This document shows, one piece after another, positions 9,011 to 18,701 of a stretch of 63,137 nt of DNA; the stretch's first letter is position 1, and every line of letters starts with the position of its first letter. Under the pieces are notes generated by a model, which had not been told where the DNA came from, made no database searches, and was given only the letters and a program-made list of their open reading frames with translations. Location of the stretch: NCBI GenBank assembly GCA_013349285.1, contig DUZU01000014.1:1-63137 (forward strand). The letters run 5' to 3'. Both the position numbers and the translations under genes were made by a program. The DNA comes from Deltaproteobacteria bacterium (GTDB lineage Bacteria > Desulfobacterota > Desulfobulbia > Desulfobulbales > Desulfurivibrionaceae).

Positions 9011-9952
9011 ATGGGCACCTTCCCCTCGGCCAGCCATAAAACTCTGACAGAGATCTTTAGCAAGGTCAACATGAGCGAGTTGCCCGCCATGTCCAACCAT
9101 GTTCAGGAACTGCTCACTCTCCTCAACAGCAAGCAGACCACGGCCCAGGATCTGGCCGATGTCATCCTCAAAGACGCCTCCCTCACGACCAAACTCCTGC
9201 AGGTGGTCAACTCAGCCTATTACAGCCGTGGGGTTCCGGTAACCTGTGTCAGCCGCGCCATTACCGCGGTCGGATTTAACACCATCAAAGAACTGGCCAT
9301 GACCTTGGCCCTGTTTGAGGATTTTATTAAGGCAGGGGTCGAAAAAGAAGAGATAAGCAAACTCCTCACCAAGTGTTTCCTAAGCGCTTCCCAGGCCAAA
9401 ATCCTCTGTAAGGCCAAAAAGTTGAAGGTTGTCGAAGAAGAAGTTTTTATCTGTACCCTTCTCCATGAACTAGGCAAGATCATTATTTTAGTCTACATGC
9501 CGGAACTTTACCGGAAATGCCAGGCATTGATCGACCGGGGCTACTCCAACCAATTCGCCGCCAAAACCATTTTAAACGATCTAACCTTTACCCAGGTCGG
9601 CATGGAGATTGCCAGATTCTGGAATTTTTCCGAAAAAATAGTATTGAGCATGACCGATACCCCTCCACAACCAACCAGTCGGCTCGACTCGCAGCTCTAT
9701 CTCCTCAATGTTGCCGCCTTCTGCAACCGACTGACCTGGATCATCTGCTATGGAACGGAACTGGAACTGGCCGAACTAATCCTGCACTACGGCCCCATTT
9801 TTCCGATTACCACCAACGAGGCCATCACTCTCATGAAAAAAGGGATTGAAGCGGCGGAAAACATCTCCGACAAAATTATTCTTTTCGGCCTTTCCAAACT
9901 GGCAATCCACAGCAAATTAAAAGAAAAATCCCAAACTATACTCAGCAAATAA
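9011..9952 (+). CDS. HDOD-domain signalling protein
   Basis: The 313-residue protein is almost entirely an HDOD domain: ELPAMSNHVQELL, then DLADVILKDASLTTKLLQVVNSAYY, and FICTLLHELGKII. HDOD proteins are non-catalytic relatives of HD phosphohydrolases and act as scaffolds in chemotaxis, c-di-GMP and stress signalling. No GGDEF, EAL or receiver domain is fused to it. The ribosome site before the ATG is weak. It is a stand-alone gene between a LuxR-type regulator and the glgC pair. Confidence 0.85.
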   Translation: MGTFPSASHKTLTEIFSKVNMSELPAMSNHVQELLTLLNSKQTTAQDLADVILKDASLTTKLLQVVNSAYYSRGVPVTCVSRAITAVGFNTIKELAMTLALFEDFIKAGVEKEEISKLLTKCFLSASQAKILCKAKKLKVVEEEVFICTLLHELGKIIILVYMPELYRKCQALIDRGYSNQFAAKTILNDLTFTQVGMEIARFWNFSEKIVLSMTDTPPQPTSRLDSQLYLLNVAAFCNRLTWIICYGTELELAELILHYGPIFPITTNEAITLMKKGIEAAENISDKIILFGLSKLAIHSKLKEKSQTILSK

Positions 9953-10247
9953 TTTCAACCCGCAATAGATTCCTGCCCCAGAAGGTAAAAATAACAGCTC
10001 GGCGCATGTGAACAGGTGATATCAGCCCCAACATGATGCTTTTAAAAAAAGCGCTAAGTTATACGGACTGGCCAAGCTCAAGGAATAACGGAATGAAATT
10101 ACAAGAGAGGGGGGGGGCGGGTTACTAGCCCCCATTGCCGACAACAGTTAGCTCTGGCCAATTCCGCCATTCACCGTTGCGGCGACCGGAATTAACCCAT
10201 GATATTCTCGCTGGGCCCTAATCCAACAATGGCCGCACCGACCGTTG

Positions 10248-11513
10248 TTAAATCGTTTCCCCGCTGGCAATATTGAGAGAGGAGAAATCCTCGGGTTTGC
10301 GATAAGGGGAAATAATACAGTTGCGCCCGATCACCGCCCCGGCGGGAATCACCACCTCCTTACCGAGCAGAGAAATCCCGGTATAGAGATGTTTGGGATG
10401 CTCTTTATTGGCAATTTTCTTGTCCTTGCCGGTGCCGACCACCGCCCCCTTGCCGACCCGCACCCTTTTGTCGAGAATGGCAAGATCAACCCTAGCCCCT
10501 TCCTCAAGAACACAATCGTGGAGAATTACCGAATCCTTGACCAAAACATTCTTGCCGACCCTTACCCCTGGGGAGAGGACGGAATTTACCACCTCGCCTT
10601 CTATCACACAGCCGGCGGAAATCATGGAGTTATGCACGGAGCTGCCACTTTTAAATCGAGCCGAGCAACGGTCGGCGGCCAGGGATTCGGCATAAGGGTT
10701 GGGCCTGATGCCCCAGGCCTGGGGAGAAATATCAGAATCGGGCCGAATCACATCCATATTGGCTTCCCAGTAGGCCTGGATAGTACCCACATCCCGCCAA
10801 TAACCATGAAAGGGGTAGGCAAAAACATTGTCCCGCTCAATGGCCTTGGGGAGCAGATGCATACCGAAATCGCTCTCCTCGCGGTTCTCGGTCAGAATCT
10901 TCAAAAGATACTCGGTATCAAAGACATAGATACCCATGGAAGCGAGGTTGGTCCTTGGCACCTTGGGCTTTTCCTCCCACTCGATGATCCGGCCCTCATC
11001 ATTGGTGATTCCGGCCCCGAACTGATGGATCTCGCTTTTGGGCACCACCATCATCCCGATGGTGACATCCGCCTCCTTGCGGCGGTGATGCCGAAGCATG
11101 TCTTCAAGGTCCATCCGATAAATATGGTCGCCGGAGAGAATAACAATCTCCCGAGAAGGATGGGCCTGGATAAAATCGATATTCTGGCGCACCGCATCCG
11201 CTGTGCCCTTATACCAGTCAGAATCCTTGGCCCCGGTCCGCGGCGGCAGAATTTTCACGCCCCTGATCCGGCCGGATAAATCCCAGGCATCGCCGGTGCC
11301 GAGATGACGCATGAGCGATAACGGCTTGTACTGGGTCAATACCCCCACATGGGGGAATCCCGCATTCATCACATTGCTGAGGCTGAAATCAATAATCCGG
11401 TAAAAGCCGGCAAAGGGTACGGCCGGTTTGGCCCGGGTCTGGACCAGCAGATTAAGGCGGCTGCCCACGCCGCCGGCAAGAAGCAGAACCAGAGGATTGT
11501 CGAGATTTCTCAT
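10248..11513 (-). CDS. glgC: Glucose-1-phosphate adenylyltransferase, intact paralogue
   Basis: The 421-residue enzyme makes ADP-glucose from ATP and glucose 1-phosphate for glycogen synthesis. All key motifs are in place: AGGVGSRL (residues 13-20), RAKPAVPF, WYKGTADAV, SGDHIYRMD, EKP and GYWRDVGT (237-244). A C-terminal left-handed beta-helix follows. Its ATG overlaps the stop of the upstream paralogue by 4 bp (ATGA), so the two are made together. The partner has lost catalytic residues, which makes this the likely catalytic subunit of a mixed tetramer. Confidence 0.93.
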   Translation of the reverse strand: MRNLDNPLVLLLAGGVGSRLNLLVQTRAKPAVPFAGFYRIIDFSLSNVMNAGFPHVGVLTQYKPLSLMRHLGTGDAWDLSGRIRGVKILPPRTGAKDSDWYKGTADAVRQNIDFIQAHPSREIVILSGDHIYRMDLEDMLRHHRRKEADVTIGMMVVPKSEIHQFGAGITNDEGRIIEWEEKPKVPRTNLASMGIYVFDTEYLLKILTENREESDFGMHLLPKAIERDNVFAYPFHGYWRDVGTIQAYWEANMDVIRPDSDISPQAWGIRPNPYAESLAADRCSARFKSGSSVHNSMISAGCVIEGEVVNSVLSPGVRVGKNVLVKDSVILHDCVLEEGARVDLAILDKRVRVGKGAVVGTGKDKKIANKEHPKHLYTGISLLGKEVVIPAGAVIGRNCIISPYRKPEDFSSLNIASGETI

Positions 11514-12769
11514 CTGACCACCTCCCCGTCAATAATTTCAGCCACCATTTTCTCGGGCGGCAAATCAGGATAAAGGGTGCAGCCGGAGCCTATCACCATA
11601 CCGTCGGGCAAATGATTGTTCCAACCGATCACTGTGGTATTTTTCTTCTGCACATCACCCTCCGCACCGACCCTGCTGCCCGCGCCGTAGATAACATTGA
11701 CGTCGCTGACCACCTTATTCAATACGGCGTTACGCCCCACCAGATTATCAAAAAACAAAACCGAGTCCTTAACCACCGCCCCTGGTTTCACATGAACCCC
11801 GGGGAACAGGATCGAGTTTTCCACCCGGCCTTCAATCACACAGCCGTTATAGGCCAGGGAATTTTCAATGGAGCCGTCGTTACTGACCTTGAGCGGCTGA
11901 TAATCGCGAATCGCCCGGTGTTCAAGATTGGTCCGAATCCCCCACTCCTCGATTTTAATCTTTGGCTCGGCGCCCAAGAAGTCCATATTGGTCTGCCAAT
12001 ACTCCTCGATGGTCCGGGTATAGCCCCAATAGCCTTTGAATTTGTAACCGTAAACCCGGCGCTGATCGGCCATCAACCGGGGAATAATATCCTGGCCGAA
12101 GCCAAAGGAATCATCCTCCCGGGCATTAATATCCAAGACTTCATAGAGAACCTGGGGCTTGAAACAATAAATGGTCATCGAGGCCCATTTGAACTTCGGG
12201 TTGGCAGGTTTTTCAATATATTGCAGAATCCGCCCGCCCCGCTCGCCGTCTTCGTCATCGATCTCGGCCACCCCGAAACGGTGCGCGGACTTCATGGGCA
12301 CCTGGATGCAGGCAACGGTAAGATCGGCATCCTTTTGTCGATGATATTCGATGATCTCCCGGTAATCCATATTATAAATATGATCCCCGGAAAGAATCAG
12401 CAAGGTTTCCGGACTGTGATACCGCACAAAATCGAGATTTTGATAAACCGCGTCGGCAGTGCCCCGATACCAGTTGCTCTGCCCGAACCCCTGGTATGGC
12501 GGCAACACAAAAACCCCTCGATGCCGGCCGCTCATATCCCAGGCCGCCCCGATGCCGACGTGATTGATCAGAGAAAAACTCCGGTATTGACTCAAAAGGG
12601 CCACCAGCTCCAGGCCGGACTGCATGAGATTACTCAGGGGAAAATCGATCACCCGGGCAAATCCGCCCACCGGCACGGCGGATTTGGGTCGATGCGCGGT
12701 CAGGACGTTGAGCTCATCCACCCGGCCGCCGGCCAGAACCATGGCCAAAACTTTAGGTTTTAATTTCAT
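11510..12769 (-). CDS. GlgC paralogue with degenerate active site, probable regulatory subunit
   Basis: The 419-residue protein aligns along its length with the neighbouring GlgC but has lost key residues. The nucleotide loop reads AGGRVDEL (13-20) instead of AGGxGxRL, so the second Gly and the catalytic Arg are gone. The WRDVGT motif reads WGYTRT (248-253), losing the metal- and phosphate-site Asp. The sugar-site segments RPKSAVP, WYRGTADAV, SGDHIYNMD and EKP remain. Firmicute GlgD and plant large subunits are known inactive partners of GlgC. I infer an equivalent role here. A residual or different nucleotidyltransferase activity cannot be excluded. Confidence 0.85.
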   Translation of the reverse strand: MKLKPKVLAMVLAGGRVDELNVLTAHRPKSAVPVGGFARVIDFPLSNLMQSGLELVALLSQYRSFSLINHVGIGAAWDMSGRHRGVFVLPPYQGFGQSNWYRGTADAVYQNLDFVRYHSPETLLILSGDHIYNMDYREIIEYHRQKDADLTVACIQVPMKSAHRFGVAEIDDEDGERGGRILQYIEKPANPKFKWASMTIYCFKPQVLYEVLDINAREDDSFGFGQDIIPRLMADQRRVYGYKFKGYWGYTRTIEEYWQTNMDFLGAEPKIKIEEWGIRTNLEHRAIRDYQPLKVSNDGSIENSLAYNGCVIEGRVENSILFPGVHVKPGAVVKDSVLFFDNLVGRNAVLNKVVSDVNVIYGAGSRVGAEGDVQKKNTTVIGWNNHLPDGMVIGSGCTLYPDLPPEKMVAEIIDGEVVR

Positions 12770-12977
12770 ATAATTACTATCCTACCCCGATAATTATTCT
12801 ATATGCAGCCAACCAAGACTCATATTTATTATGAATAGCAGCACAACAAAATGCAAGGGTTAAGACAAAGAATTCATTAAAGATTTTGCTATATTATCCG
12901 CCACGAAAAATTAACGGAAAATATATTGTCAGTGCTTTTATTTTGTACAGAGCAAAAAGAAAGGAAATACAGGCAGA

Positions 12978-14006
12978 TCAGATATGTTTCGTAGTCAGAC
13001 GCATAAGGGTCCGGGTGGAGAATTCCTGGATGTCGGTGGATAAATTCTTGGCCGGAACCTCGGCCCGGGCCGCCACTCGATGACCACCGGCCGAGCCGAT
13101 ATCGTTAAACATTTTTTCCGCCAAACGGCCGGCATTTTTCTTGTAACCGTCACAACGGAAAATAACCACCAGCTTATCATTATGAACCCCGGAAACCAGA
13201 ACCCAGGCGACCTCATTAACCTGATTAAGAAAGTCGGCAATAAGCACCAGCACATCCGGACTGGGGACCCGGCCGATGTGGGCATAAAGCCGCTGCTTGC
13301 TCACCTTCATCTCAGCCAGGGCGGTTTTAAAATAATTGAGCTCGGAGCGCCTAAAGGTGGTTAGCTCGATCTTACGGACCAGATTGGGATTGGCAATATC
13401 AAAGAGATAACGAAAGGAGATAACATCGGCCAAGGTGGATTTTTTTTCAAAATTCTGGGTATCGACCTTGATCGCGTAGAAAAGAGCGGTGGCCAAAGCC
13501 ACGGATGGCTTGATACTGGCGGCCCGCAGATATTCAACCAGAATAGAGGCGGTGGCGCCGAAATCTTTCCGGATATCGACATATCCTGCTTCCCAGCCCC
13601 GGGTAGCGGGATGATGGTCGATCACCGCGGTAAACTGTATATTTTCAAACACAGGCAGGTGGGTGGGTTGAGAGTCGAGCATTACCTTTTTGGAGTAATC
13701 CCCCACCTTGACCGTGTGCAGCCGCTCCATCTGGATCTTTAACAGATCGACCATGGCCACATTGCTCAACCGCCTGATTTCATTGGGATAGGCGATGGTA
13801 ACGCTTTTCGCCCGGTAGCGAAGCAGCCTCTTTACCGCCATTGCACTGGCTATGGCATCGGGGTCGGCGTTGATTACCACCAGCACCTCATCATCTTTCT
13901 CAAAAAGACCAAGAAACTCATTAAGGCGTTCTTTGGCTGTCTTCTTTTTATTAGACACTGGTTTCTTGGGAAGCCCGATAACGCTATTACCGTTTTTATT
14001 ACTCAA
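12978..14006 (-). CDS. DHH/DHHA1-family phosphoesterase (NrnA-like)
   Basis: The 342-residue protein carries the DHH-family motifs: a first Asp motif NADPDAIASAMA (the usual leading His is Asn), MLDSQPTHL, the DHH signature (DHHPATRG) and a DHHA1 domain with GGHRVAARAE. Relatives are nanoRNases, pAp phosphatases and cyclic-dinucleotide phosphodiesterases. I cannot tell which substrate applies. The start is a TTG preceded by GAGGA, because the nearby ATG is in another frame and stops at once. It lies just upstream of the glgC pair on the same strand, with 208 bp between. Confidence 0.83.
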   Translation of the reverse strand: MSNKNGNSVIGLPKKPVSNKKKTAKERLNEFLGLFEKDDEVLVVINADPDAIASAMAVKRLLRYRAKSVTIAYPNEIRRLSNVAMVDLLKIQMERLHTVKVGDYSKKVMLDSQPTHLPVFENIQFTAVIDHHPATRGWEAGYVDIRKDFGATASILVEYLRAASIKPSVALATALFYAIKVDTQNFEKKSTLADVISFRYLFDIANPNLVRKIELTTFRRSELNYFKTALAEMKVSKQRLYAHIGRVPSPDVLVLIADFLNQVNEVAWVLVSGVHNDKLVVIFRCDGYKKNAGRLAEKMFNDIGSAGGHRVAARAEVPAKNLSTDIQEFSTRTLMRLTTKHI

Positions 14007-14117
14007 ACTCGCATCCTCGCCGATGACCGAACAGCAAAAGTAAGCTTGTTTAATTCTTTAGCCAAAAAATAACAAGTTTATCTCTATACCACAAAGACGT
14101 AAAAAATTCAAAATACC

Positions 14118-15662
14118 TCACTCCCCTTCAAAATAGGGCACCGAGGGAAAAAGGGTATGATCGGTATGGGGAATAAAGCGGGATCCGGAAAAACGGATCA
14201 TGAATTCCTGATTCACATTAAGTTCGATATAGGTAATCTTTTTTATCAAGGCACAACAGCGCAACCTGGCCTCCTTATCAAGCAGAACCTGGCGGGCGCC
14301 GGCCAAGGAGCTGTTCCCGACCGGCTCGTAGGTTGCCAGCGGCAAATCGGGCAGCATCCCCAGAACGATTGCCTGGCGGGGATCAATATGACGACCGAAA
14401 GCCCCGGCCACATAAATCCGGTGCAGCTGTTCAAAGGAGAGGCCGACCTGATTGATCAAGGTGGTGAGGATGGCATACATGGCGGCTTTGGAGCGCATCA
14501 AGGCGTCAAGATCCACCTGGCCCAAGGCCACCGGCTCGCCGTCAAGGGACTCCGCCGCCGGCGCCACCACGAAGAGGACGCCCTCCCTGCCCTCGATCAA
14601 TCGCTCGCCGCAGGCCTCCCGCCGCAGCTTGCCGCGGATATCGATCTGTTGCGACAGATAGAGCCCGGCCACCAGATCGATAATCCCGGAGCCGCAAATG
14701 CCTTTGGGCCGACCGCCGCCAATGGTCGAATAACTGATCGCCCGGCTGTCGGGATCAATTTTGATATGCTCTATGGCGCCCGGCCCGGCCCGCATGCCCA
14801 TCCGCGCCACCCCGCCTTCCAGGGCGGGCCCGGCCGCACCGGCGCAGGCAATCAGCCACTCGCTGTTGCCGACGATCACCTCGGCATTGGTCCCCACATC
14901 AATCAGCATGGAGGTGTGCTCCTGCTGATCCAGGCGGCTGGCCAGGATCCCGGAGATCAGATCCCCGCCGAAATAACTGCCCACGCTCGGCAGCATAAAG
15001 ACCGGGGCGGCCGAATGGATGGCCAGACCTAGCTCACCGGCCCGACAGGGGTCCGGCGCGTTGACCATGGGGATATAAGGCTCCCGGCAAAGATGATGGG
15101 GATCGAGTTTAAGAAAAAAATGGACCATGGTCGTATTGCCGGAAACACTCAAAGCCCGAACCTGCGCGACCGGCAAGTTGGCGGCCGCGGCAAGTTCGCC
15201 CGCCAGCCGGTTGATACAGGCAATGATCTCATTATGCAACACGGCAAGGCCGTCGTCTTTTGCGGCAAAATGAATCCTGGTCAGGATATCCGCGCCATAG
15301 CGGATCTGACCGTTTTCAAGATCAGCCCGGGCCAACACCTCGCCACTGAGCAGATCGATCAGCTGCGCCTCAAGATGGGTGGTGCCCAGATCCAGCGCCA
15401 TGGCCGGTAAAACCGGGGGGACTTCCGCCAGAAAATCAACCAGCTCACAGCCGCCGGCCAGATCATTAACAATGGCCGCCCCCTTAAATCCGGCGGCCCG
15501 AAACCGGTCCGCCACCTTGGCCAGCCTGGAAAACGGCACCAGCGGCATCTGGCCGGCAAGCTGCGCCGCCAAACCTTTTTTCAAGCGATCAAGATCGCCG
15601 GTATTGTCCTTGAGACTGGGGGGCAGAACCTCAACCGCCAACGCGCTAACAATGGCATTCAT
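14118..15662 (-). CDS. RACo-like ASKHA protein (DUF4445) without ferredoxin domain
   Basis: The 514-residue protein has the ASKHA ATPase signatures DLGTTHLEAQ (about residue 92) and DVGTNAEVIVG (about 265), plus GICGSGIID and VAGAFGRHID. This is the C-terminal module of reductive activators of corrinoid proteins (RACo, RamA). Typical RACo proteins begin with a [2Fe-2S] ferredoxin-like domain. Here the first 85 residues have no Cys cluster, so electrons would have to come from elsewhere. No corrinoid protein or methyltransferase gene is in the window. It is divergent from crcB. Confidence 0.82.
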   Translation of the reverse strand: MNAIVSALAVEVLPPSLKDNTGDLDRLKKGLAAQLAGQMPLVPFSRLAKVADRFRAAGFKGAAIVNDLAGGCELVDFLAEVPPVLPAMALDLGTTHLEAQLIDLLSGEVLARADLENGQIRYGADILTRIHFAAKDDGLAVLHNEIIACINRLAGELAAAANLPVAQVRALSVSGNTTMVHFFLKLDPHHLCREPYIPMVNAPDPCRAGELGLAIHSAAPVFMLPSVGSYFGGDLISGILASRLDQQEHTSMLIDVGTNAEVIVGNSEWLIACAGAAGPALEGGVARMGMRAGPGAIEHIKIDPDSRAISYSTIGGGRPKGICGSGIIDLVAGLYLSQQIDIRGKLRREACGERLIEGREGVLFVVAPAAESLDGEPVALGQVDLDALMRSKAAMYAILTTLINQVGLSFEQLHRIYVAGAFGRHIDPRQAIVLGMLPDLPLATYEPVGNSSLAGARQVLLDKEARLRCCALIKKITYIELNVNQEFMIRFSGSRFIPHTDHTLFPSVPYFEGE

Positions 15663-15743
15663 ATATTTGCCATCCCGCAGGTTGACGATTCATTGATCCG
15701 GATGGTATGTAAAAATCTCAAAACTTTCAAACGAGAAGATCTC

Positions 15744-16130
15744 ATGGTTAAGTTCCTTGCAATAATGGCCGGCGGCGGCCTGGGCGCCACCCTGCGCTAC
15801 GCCGTTTTCCAGCTGGCCCAACGACCGACCGCCCCGGATTTCCCCTTCGGCACCCTGGTCGCCAACCTTCTCGGCTGTTTCCTCATCGGTTTTCTCTGGA
15901 GCGCCTTTGAGGGCACCAGACTCCCCAACGAATGGCGGCTTTTTATCTTTACCGGCTTCCTGGGCGGCTTTACCACCTTTTCCACCTTTGCCCGGGAAAC
16001 CACCCAACTGATGAAAGTCGGCGAATGGAAAACCGCCCTGGCCTATATCACCATAAGCAACACGGCCGGCATTGTCCTGGTGGCAATCGGCTATCTCTTG
16101 GCCAAAAAGATCCACCTCTTTACCCGCTAG
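15744..16130 (+). CDS. crcB: Fluoride channel CrcB/Fluc
   Basis: The 128-residue product has four TM helices and the family motifs GGGLGATLRY, GTLVANLLGCFLIGF and GFLGGFTTFSTF. Dual-topology dimers export fluoride from the cytoplasm. I start at the ATG with GAGAAG just upstream. A frame-extending TTG 51 bp earlier would add a polar tail that is not typical of the family. I looked for a fluoride riboswitch in the preceding 80 bp and did not see its conserved core. Confidence 0.93.
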   Translation: MVKFLAIMAGGGLGATLRYAVFQLAQRPTAPDFPFGTLVANLLGCFLIGFLWSAFEGTRLPNEWRLFIFTGFLGGFTTFSTFARETTQLMKVGEWKTALAYITISNTAGIVLVAIGYLLAKKIHLFTR

Positions 16131-16174
16131 TCGGCTTAAAAGGCAAAGAACATTACACCAGATCAGCCAAAATC

Positions 16175-16405
16175 TCAATCACGCTCCGCCTCAACGCGCA
16201 CGCCCCGCCTTGCCGTGATCTCGCACCTGACATCGACGACCAACCCCTGATCCGCCAAGACGACCTCCTTAAAAGCCCGAAACAGGCCCTTGCCAACTAA
16301 ATAAAGGATGCCTCCCCCCGGCCTATGTGGTAAAAATACGTGATTATCAAATCCGGCAATCATGCGCCGCAGCGGGAACCGCCCCCGCGGCAGACCATAG
16401 ATCAT
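16175..16405 (-). CDS. Possible small protein, 76 residues
   Basis: This frame fills the gap between crcB and lptF on the opposite strand. The product has a plausible folded core (HRPGGGILYLVGKGLFRAF, then EVVLADQGLVVDV) and few rare residues, but no recognised domain. No ribosome site precedes its ATG, and an internal ATG at 16363 has none either. It may be a real small protein or a chance frame in GC-rich DNA. Confidence 0.3.
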   Translation of the reverse strand: MIYGLPRGRFPLRRMIAGFDNHVFLPHRPGGGILYLVGKGLFRAFKEVVLADQGLVVDVRCEITARRGVRVEAERD

Positions 16406-16425
16406 AATATTTTATTTTAAACCTA

Positions 16426-17616
16426 ATGCCCTTACTGCTTTATACATATTTGGCAACCGAGATTCTTGCTCCCTTTTTTGCAAGCCTGCTCATCATCAAC
16501 GCCATCCTTTTCCTGGGCAAGATGATCCCGCTGCTCGACGTTATTTTCGATTTCGGGATCGGCAGCGCCGATTTTGTGCGACTTTGCGCCTACATGCTGC
16601 CGGAACTGATGCTGTTCCCCATCCCCATGGCCAGCATGATCGCGGTAATCCTCGCCGTCACCCGCATGGTCAACGACAACGAAATCATGGCCCTCAAAGC
16701 CAGCGGCAGCGGTCTATATAAGCTGCTGCCGCCGGTGGTGGCGGTGGCCTGCTGCACGGCCCTGTTCGGCTATTTCTGTGCCGTAAACCTGGCCCCGAAA
16801 GGGACGATTGCCAGCAAAAAACTTTTCCTGCACCTGGCCAAGGAAAAAATCGACAAGGGCATCCAGGAGCGCCAGTTCAGCGACGGAATCCGCAATGTTG
16901 TTTTGTATGTAACCAAGGTAGACCCGCAAACCAAGCAATGGCAAGGCGTTTATGTTTCCGATCTGCGCCACGGCAACATGCCCGTCACCATTGTCGCGAA
17001 AAGCGGCAGCCTTATCTCCCGGCTGGAAGACATGCAGATCATCCTCAATCTCTCTGACGGCGCGATGCATCGGGCCGCAGGTGATGTCACCCAGACCATC
17101 CGGTTTAAAAACTACAATCTCAAACTGCCCCTGACCCCGCCGACCCATTTCGGCAAATCATCCCTGACCGATGTCGGCAAAAACGGCCTGCACCAGCATG
17201 AACTCCTCGCAGAAGTGGCCCGCTACGACAAAAATCCGGAAACGGCGCTGCCCTTTTTGATCGAATACCATTTACGCATGGCCCTGCCGGTGGGCGGCTT
17301 CATCCTCACCATCCTCGCCCTGCCCCTGGCCATCACCGCTCGGCCTGGCCGCCGGCCATACGGCCTGCCCCTGGGCCTGTTCTTCTTCATCCTCTACTAC
17401 ATCATGCTTACCGCCGCCAAATCCTCATGCGATAACCTCCAGGCCGCCGCCATCTTTATCTGGCTGCCCAACATCATCTACGGCGGGCTTACCCTGATCC
17501 TTACCTGGCAGGTGGCCAGGGAATCCACCCAGGTCCATGTCGACAGGGCAATCAAATTTATCGCCACCGCCATCGACAAACTCCCACGCATAACCCGGCG
17601 GAAGGAGGACAGATGA
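16426..17616 (+). CDS. lptF: LPS export ABC permease LptF
   Basis: The 396-residue permease has three N-terminal TM helices, a periplasmic beta-jellyroll region (about 125-275) and three C-terminal TM helices (YjgP/YjgQ family). With LptG and LptB it extracts lipopolysaccharide from the inner membrane. The conserved stretch VTRMVNDNEIMALKASG is present. Its stop overlaps lptG by 4 bp (ATGA). LptB, LptA and LptC genes are not in the window. Confidence 0.93.
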   Translation: MPLLLYTYLATEILAPFFASLLIINAILFLGKMIPLLDVIFDFGIGSADFVRLCAYMLPELMLFPIPMASMIAVILAVTRMVNDNEIMALKASGSGLYKLLPPVVAVACCTALFGYFCAVNLAPKGTIASKKLFLHLAKEKIDKGIQERQFSDGIRNVVLYVTKVDPQTKQWQGVYVSDLRHGNMPVTIVAKSGSLISRLEDMQIILNLSDGAMHRAAGDVTQTIRFKNYNLKLPLTPPTHFGKSSLTDVGKNGLHQHELLAEVARYDKNPETALPFLIEYHLRMALPVGGFILTILALPLAITARPGRRPYGLPLGLFFFILYYIMLTAAKSSCDNLQAAAIFIWLPNIIYGGLTLILTWQVARESTQVHVDRAIKFIATAIDKLPRITRRKEDR

Positions 17617-18689
17617 AACTGCTTGACCGCTACCTGATGATGCAGTTTACCAAAAACCTGCTGCTGGTCTTCTGTTCGCTGTTAACGATCTACCTGTTGG
17701 TCGACTTTTTTGAGCGGATCGACAACTTCATGGCGGCGAAAAAAACCGTCAGCATGGCAATCCAGTATCTGCTGCTCAAAATCCCCCTGATCTACGAGCA
17801 GCTGCTTCCGGTCTGCATTCTGCTGGCCGGCGTCATTACCCTGGGGGTTCTCAACCACCACTTTGAATTCATGGCCCTGATGGCCGGCGGGATAAGCGTC
17901 ACCCGCATTATCCGGCCGATGTTGGTGGCCGCCGCCTTCTTTACCCTGCTGGCCGGAGCGCTGGGCCAATGGGTGCTGCCGGCCACGGTCTCCAAAACAA
18001 ATAAAATGTGGTACGAAGAGGTCAACAACAAGATCCCCAAGGGAATCATCCGTAACGGCCACACCTATTTTCAGGGAGAAAGCGGAATTTTCTCCTTCAA
18101 ACGGGCCAACCCGACCATAAATGAGTTCACCAACTTCACCTTCACCGCCCTTAACGATCAATACTCCCTGCAAACATTGCTTACCGCGCAAAAGGCCTGG
18201 TGGACAGAGGGGAAATGGGTTTTCGCCCAGGGACAATATAAAACCCTGCAACCAAACGGAACATACGCGGCCAGAAACTTTCAACAGACATCCATCAACT
18301 TTGCCGAACGGCCTGATGATTTTTTCATGCCGCCCTACAAAATCCAGGAAAACTCCTATAGCGACCTGTGGCTGACCGCCACCTCCGGCAGCACCATCGA
18401 CCACCTATCCTGGCTTGAGTTCAACCGCCGATTCTCCTATATCTTTCTGGGCTTCCCCCTCCTGCTCATGGGGCTGCCGGTCCTGCTTACCGTACATAAA
18501 ACCAAGGGCAGCGACCTGGCCCTGGCCATTCCGGTAAGCTGCATCATGGCCTTTGCCGCCTGGGGCGGCTGGAGCGCCACCCAGGCCATGGCCAAGGCGG
18601 CCTATCTTTCCCCCGGCATCGCATCCTGGGCAATCCACCTCGTTGCCGGCGGGCTGGGATTTTTCCTGATCAGAAGCCATAACCGGTAG
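17613..18689 (+). CDS. lptG: LPS export ABC permease LptG
   Basis: The 358-residue partner of LptF has the same 3 TM, jellyroll, 3 TM plan. GGAGG lies 6 nt before the ATG, inside the lptF end. Typical features include FERIDNFMAAKKTV near the start and FMALMAGGISVTRI. The next gene begins 12 bp downstream, so the activase cassette may be co-transcribed with lptFG, although no functional link is evident. Confidence 0.93.
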   Translation: MKLLDRYLMMQFTKNLLLVFCSLLTIYLLVDFFERIDNFMAAKKTVSMAIQYLLLKIPLIYEQLLPVCILLAGVITLGVLNHHFEFMALMAGGISVTRIIRPMLVAAAFFTLLAGALGQWVLPATVSKTNKMWYEEVNNKIPKGIIRNGHTYFQGESGIFSFKRANPTINEFTNFTFTALNDQYSLQTLLTAQKAWWTEGKWVFAQGQYKTLQPNGTYAARNFQQTSINFAERPDDFFMPPYKIQENSYSDLWLTATSGSTIDHLSWLEFNRRFSYIFLGFPLLLMGLPVLLTVHKTKGSDLALAIPVSCIMAFAAWGGWSATQAMAKAAYLSPGIASWAIHLVAGGLGFFLIRSHNR

Positions 18690-18701
18690 ATACTAACAGC
18701 C

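Noticed and set aside
9953-10247. Possible decayed gene between the HDOD gene and glgC
   Set aside because: Short frames on both strands are closed quickly and resemble nothing I know.
15663-15743. Fluoride riboswitch before crcB
   Set aside because: The conserved GGNGAUG core and its pseudoknot partner are not visible.
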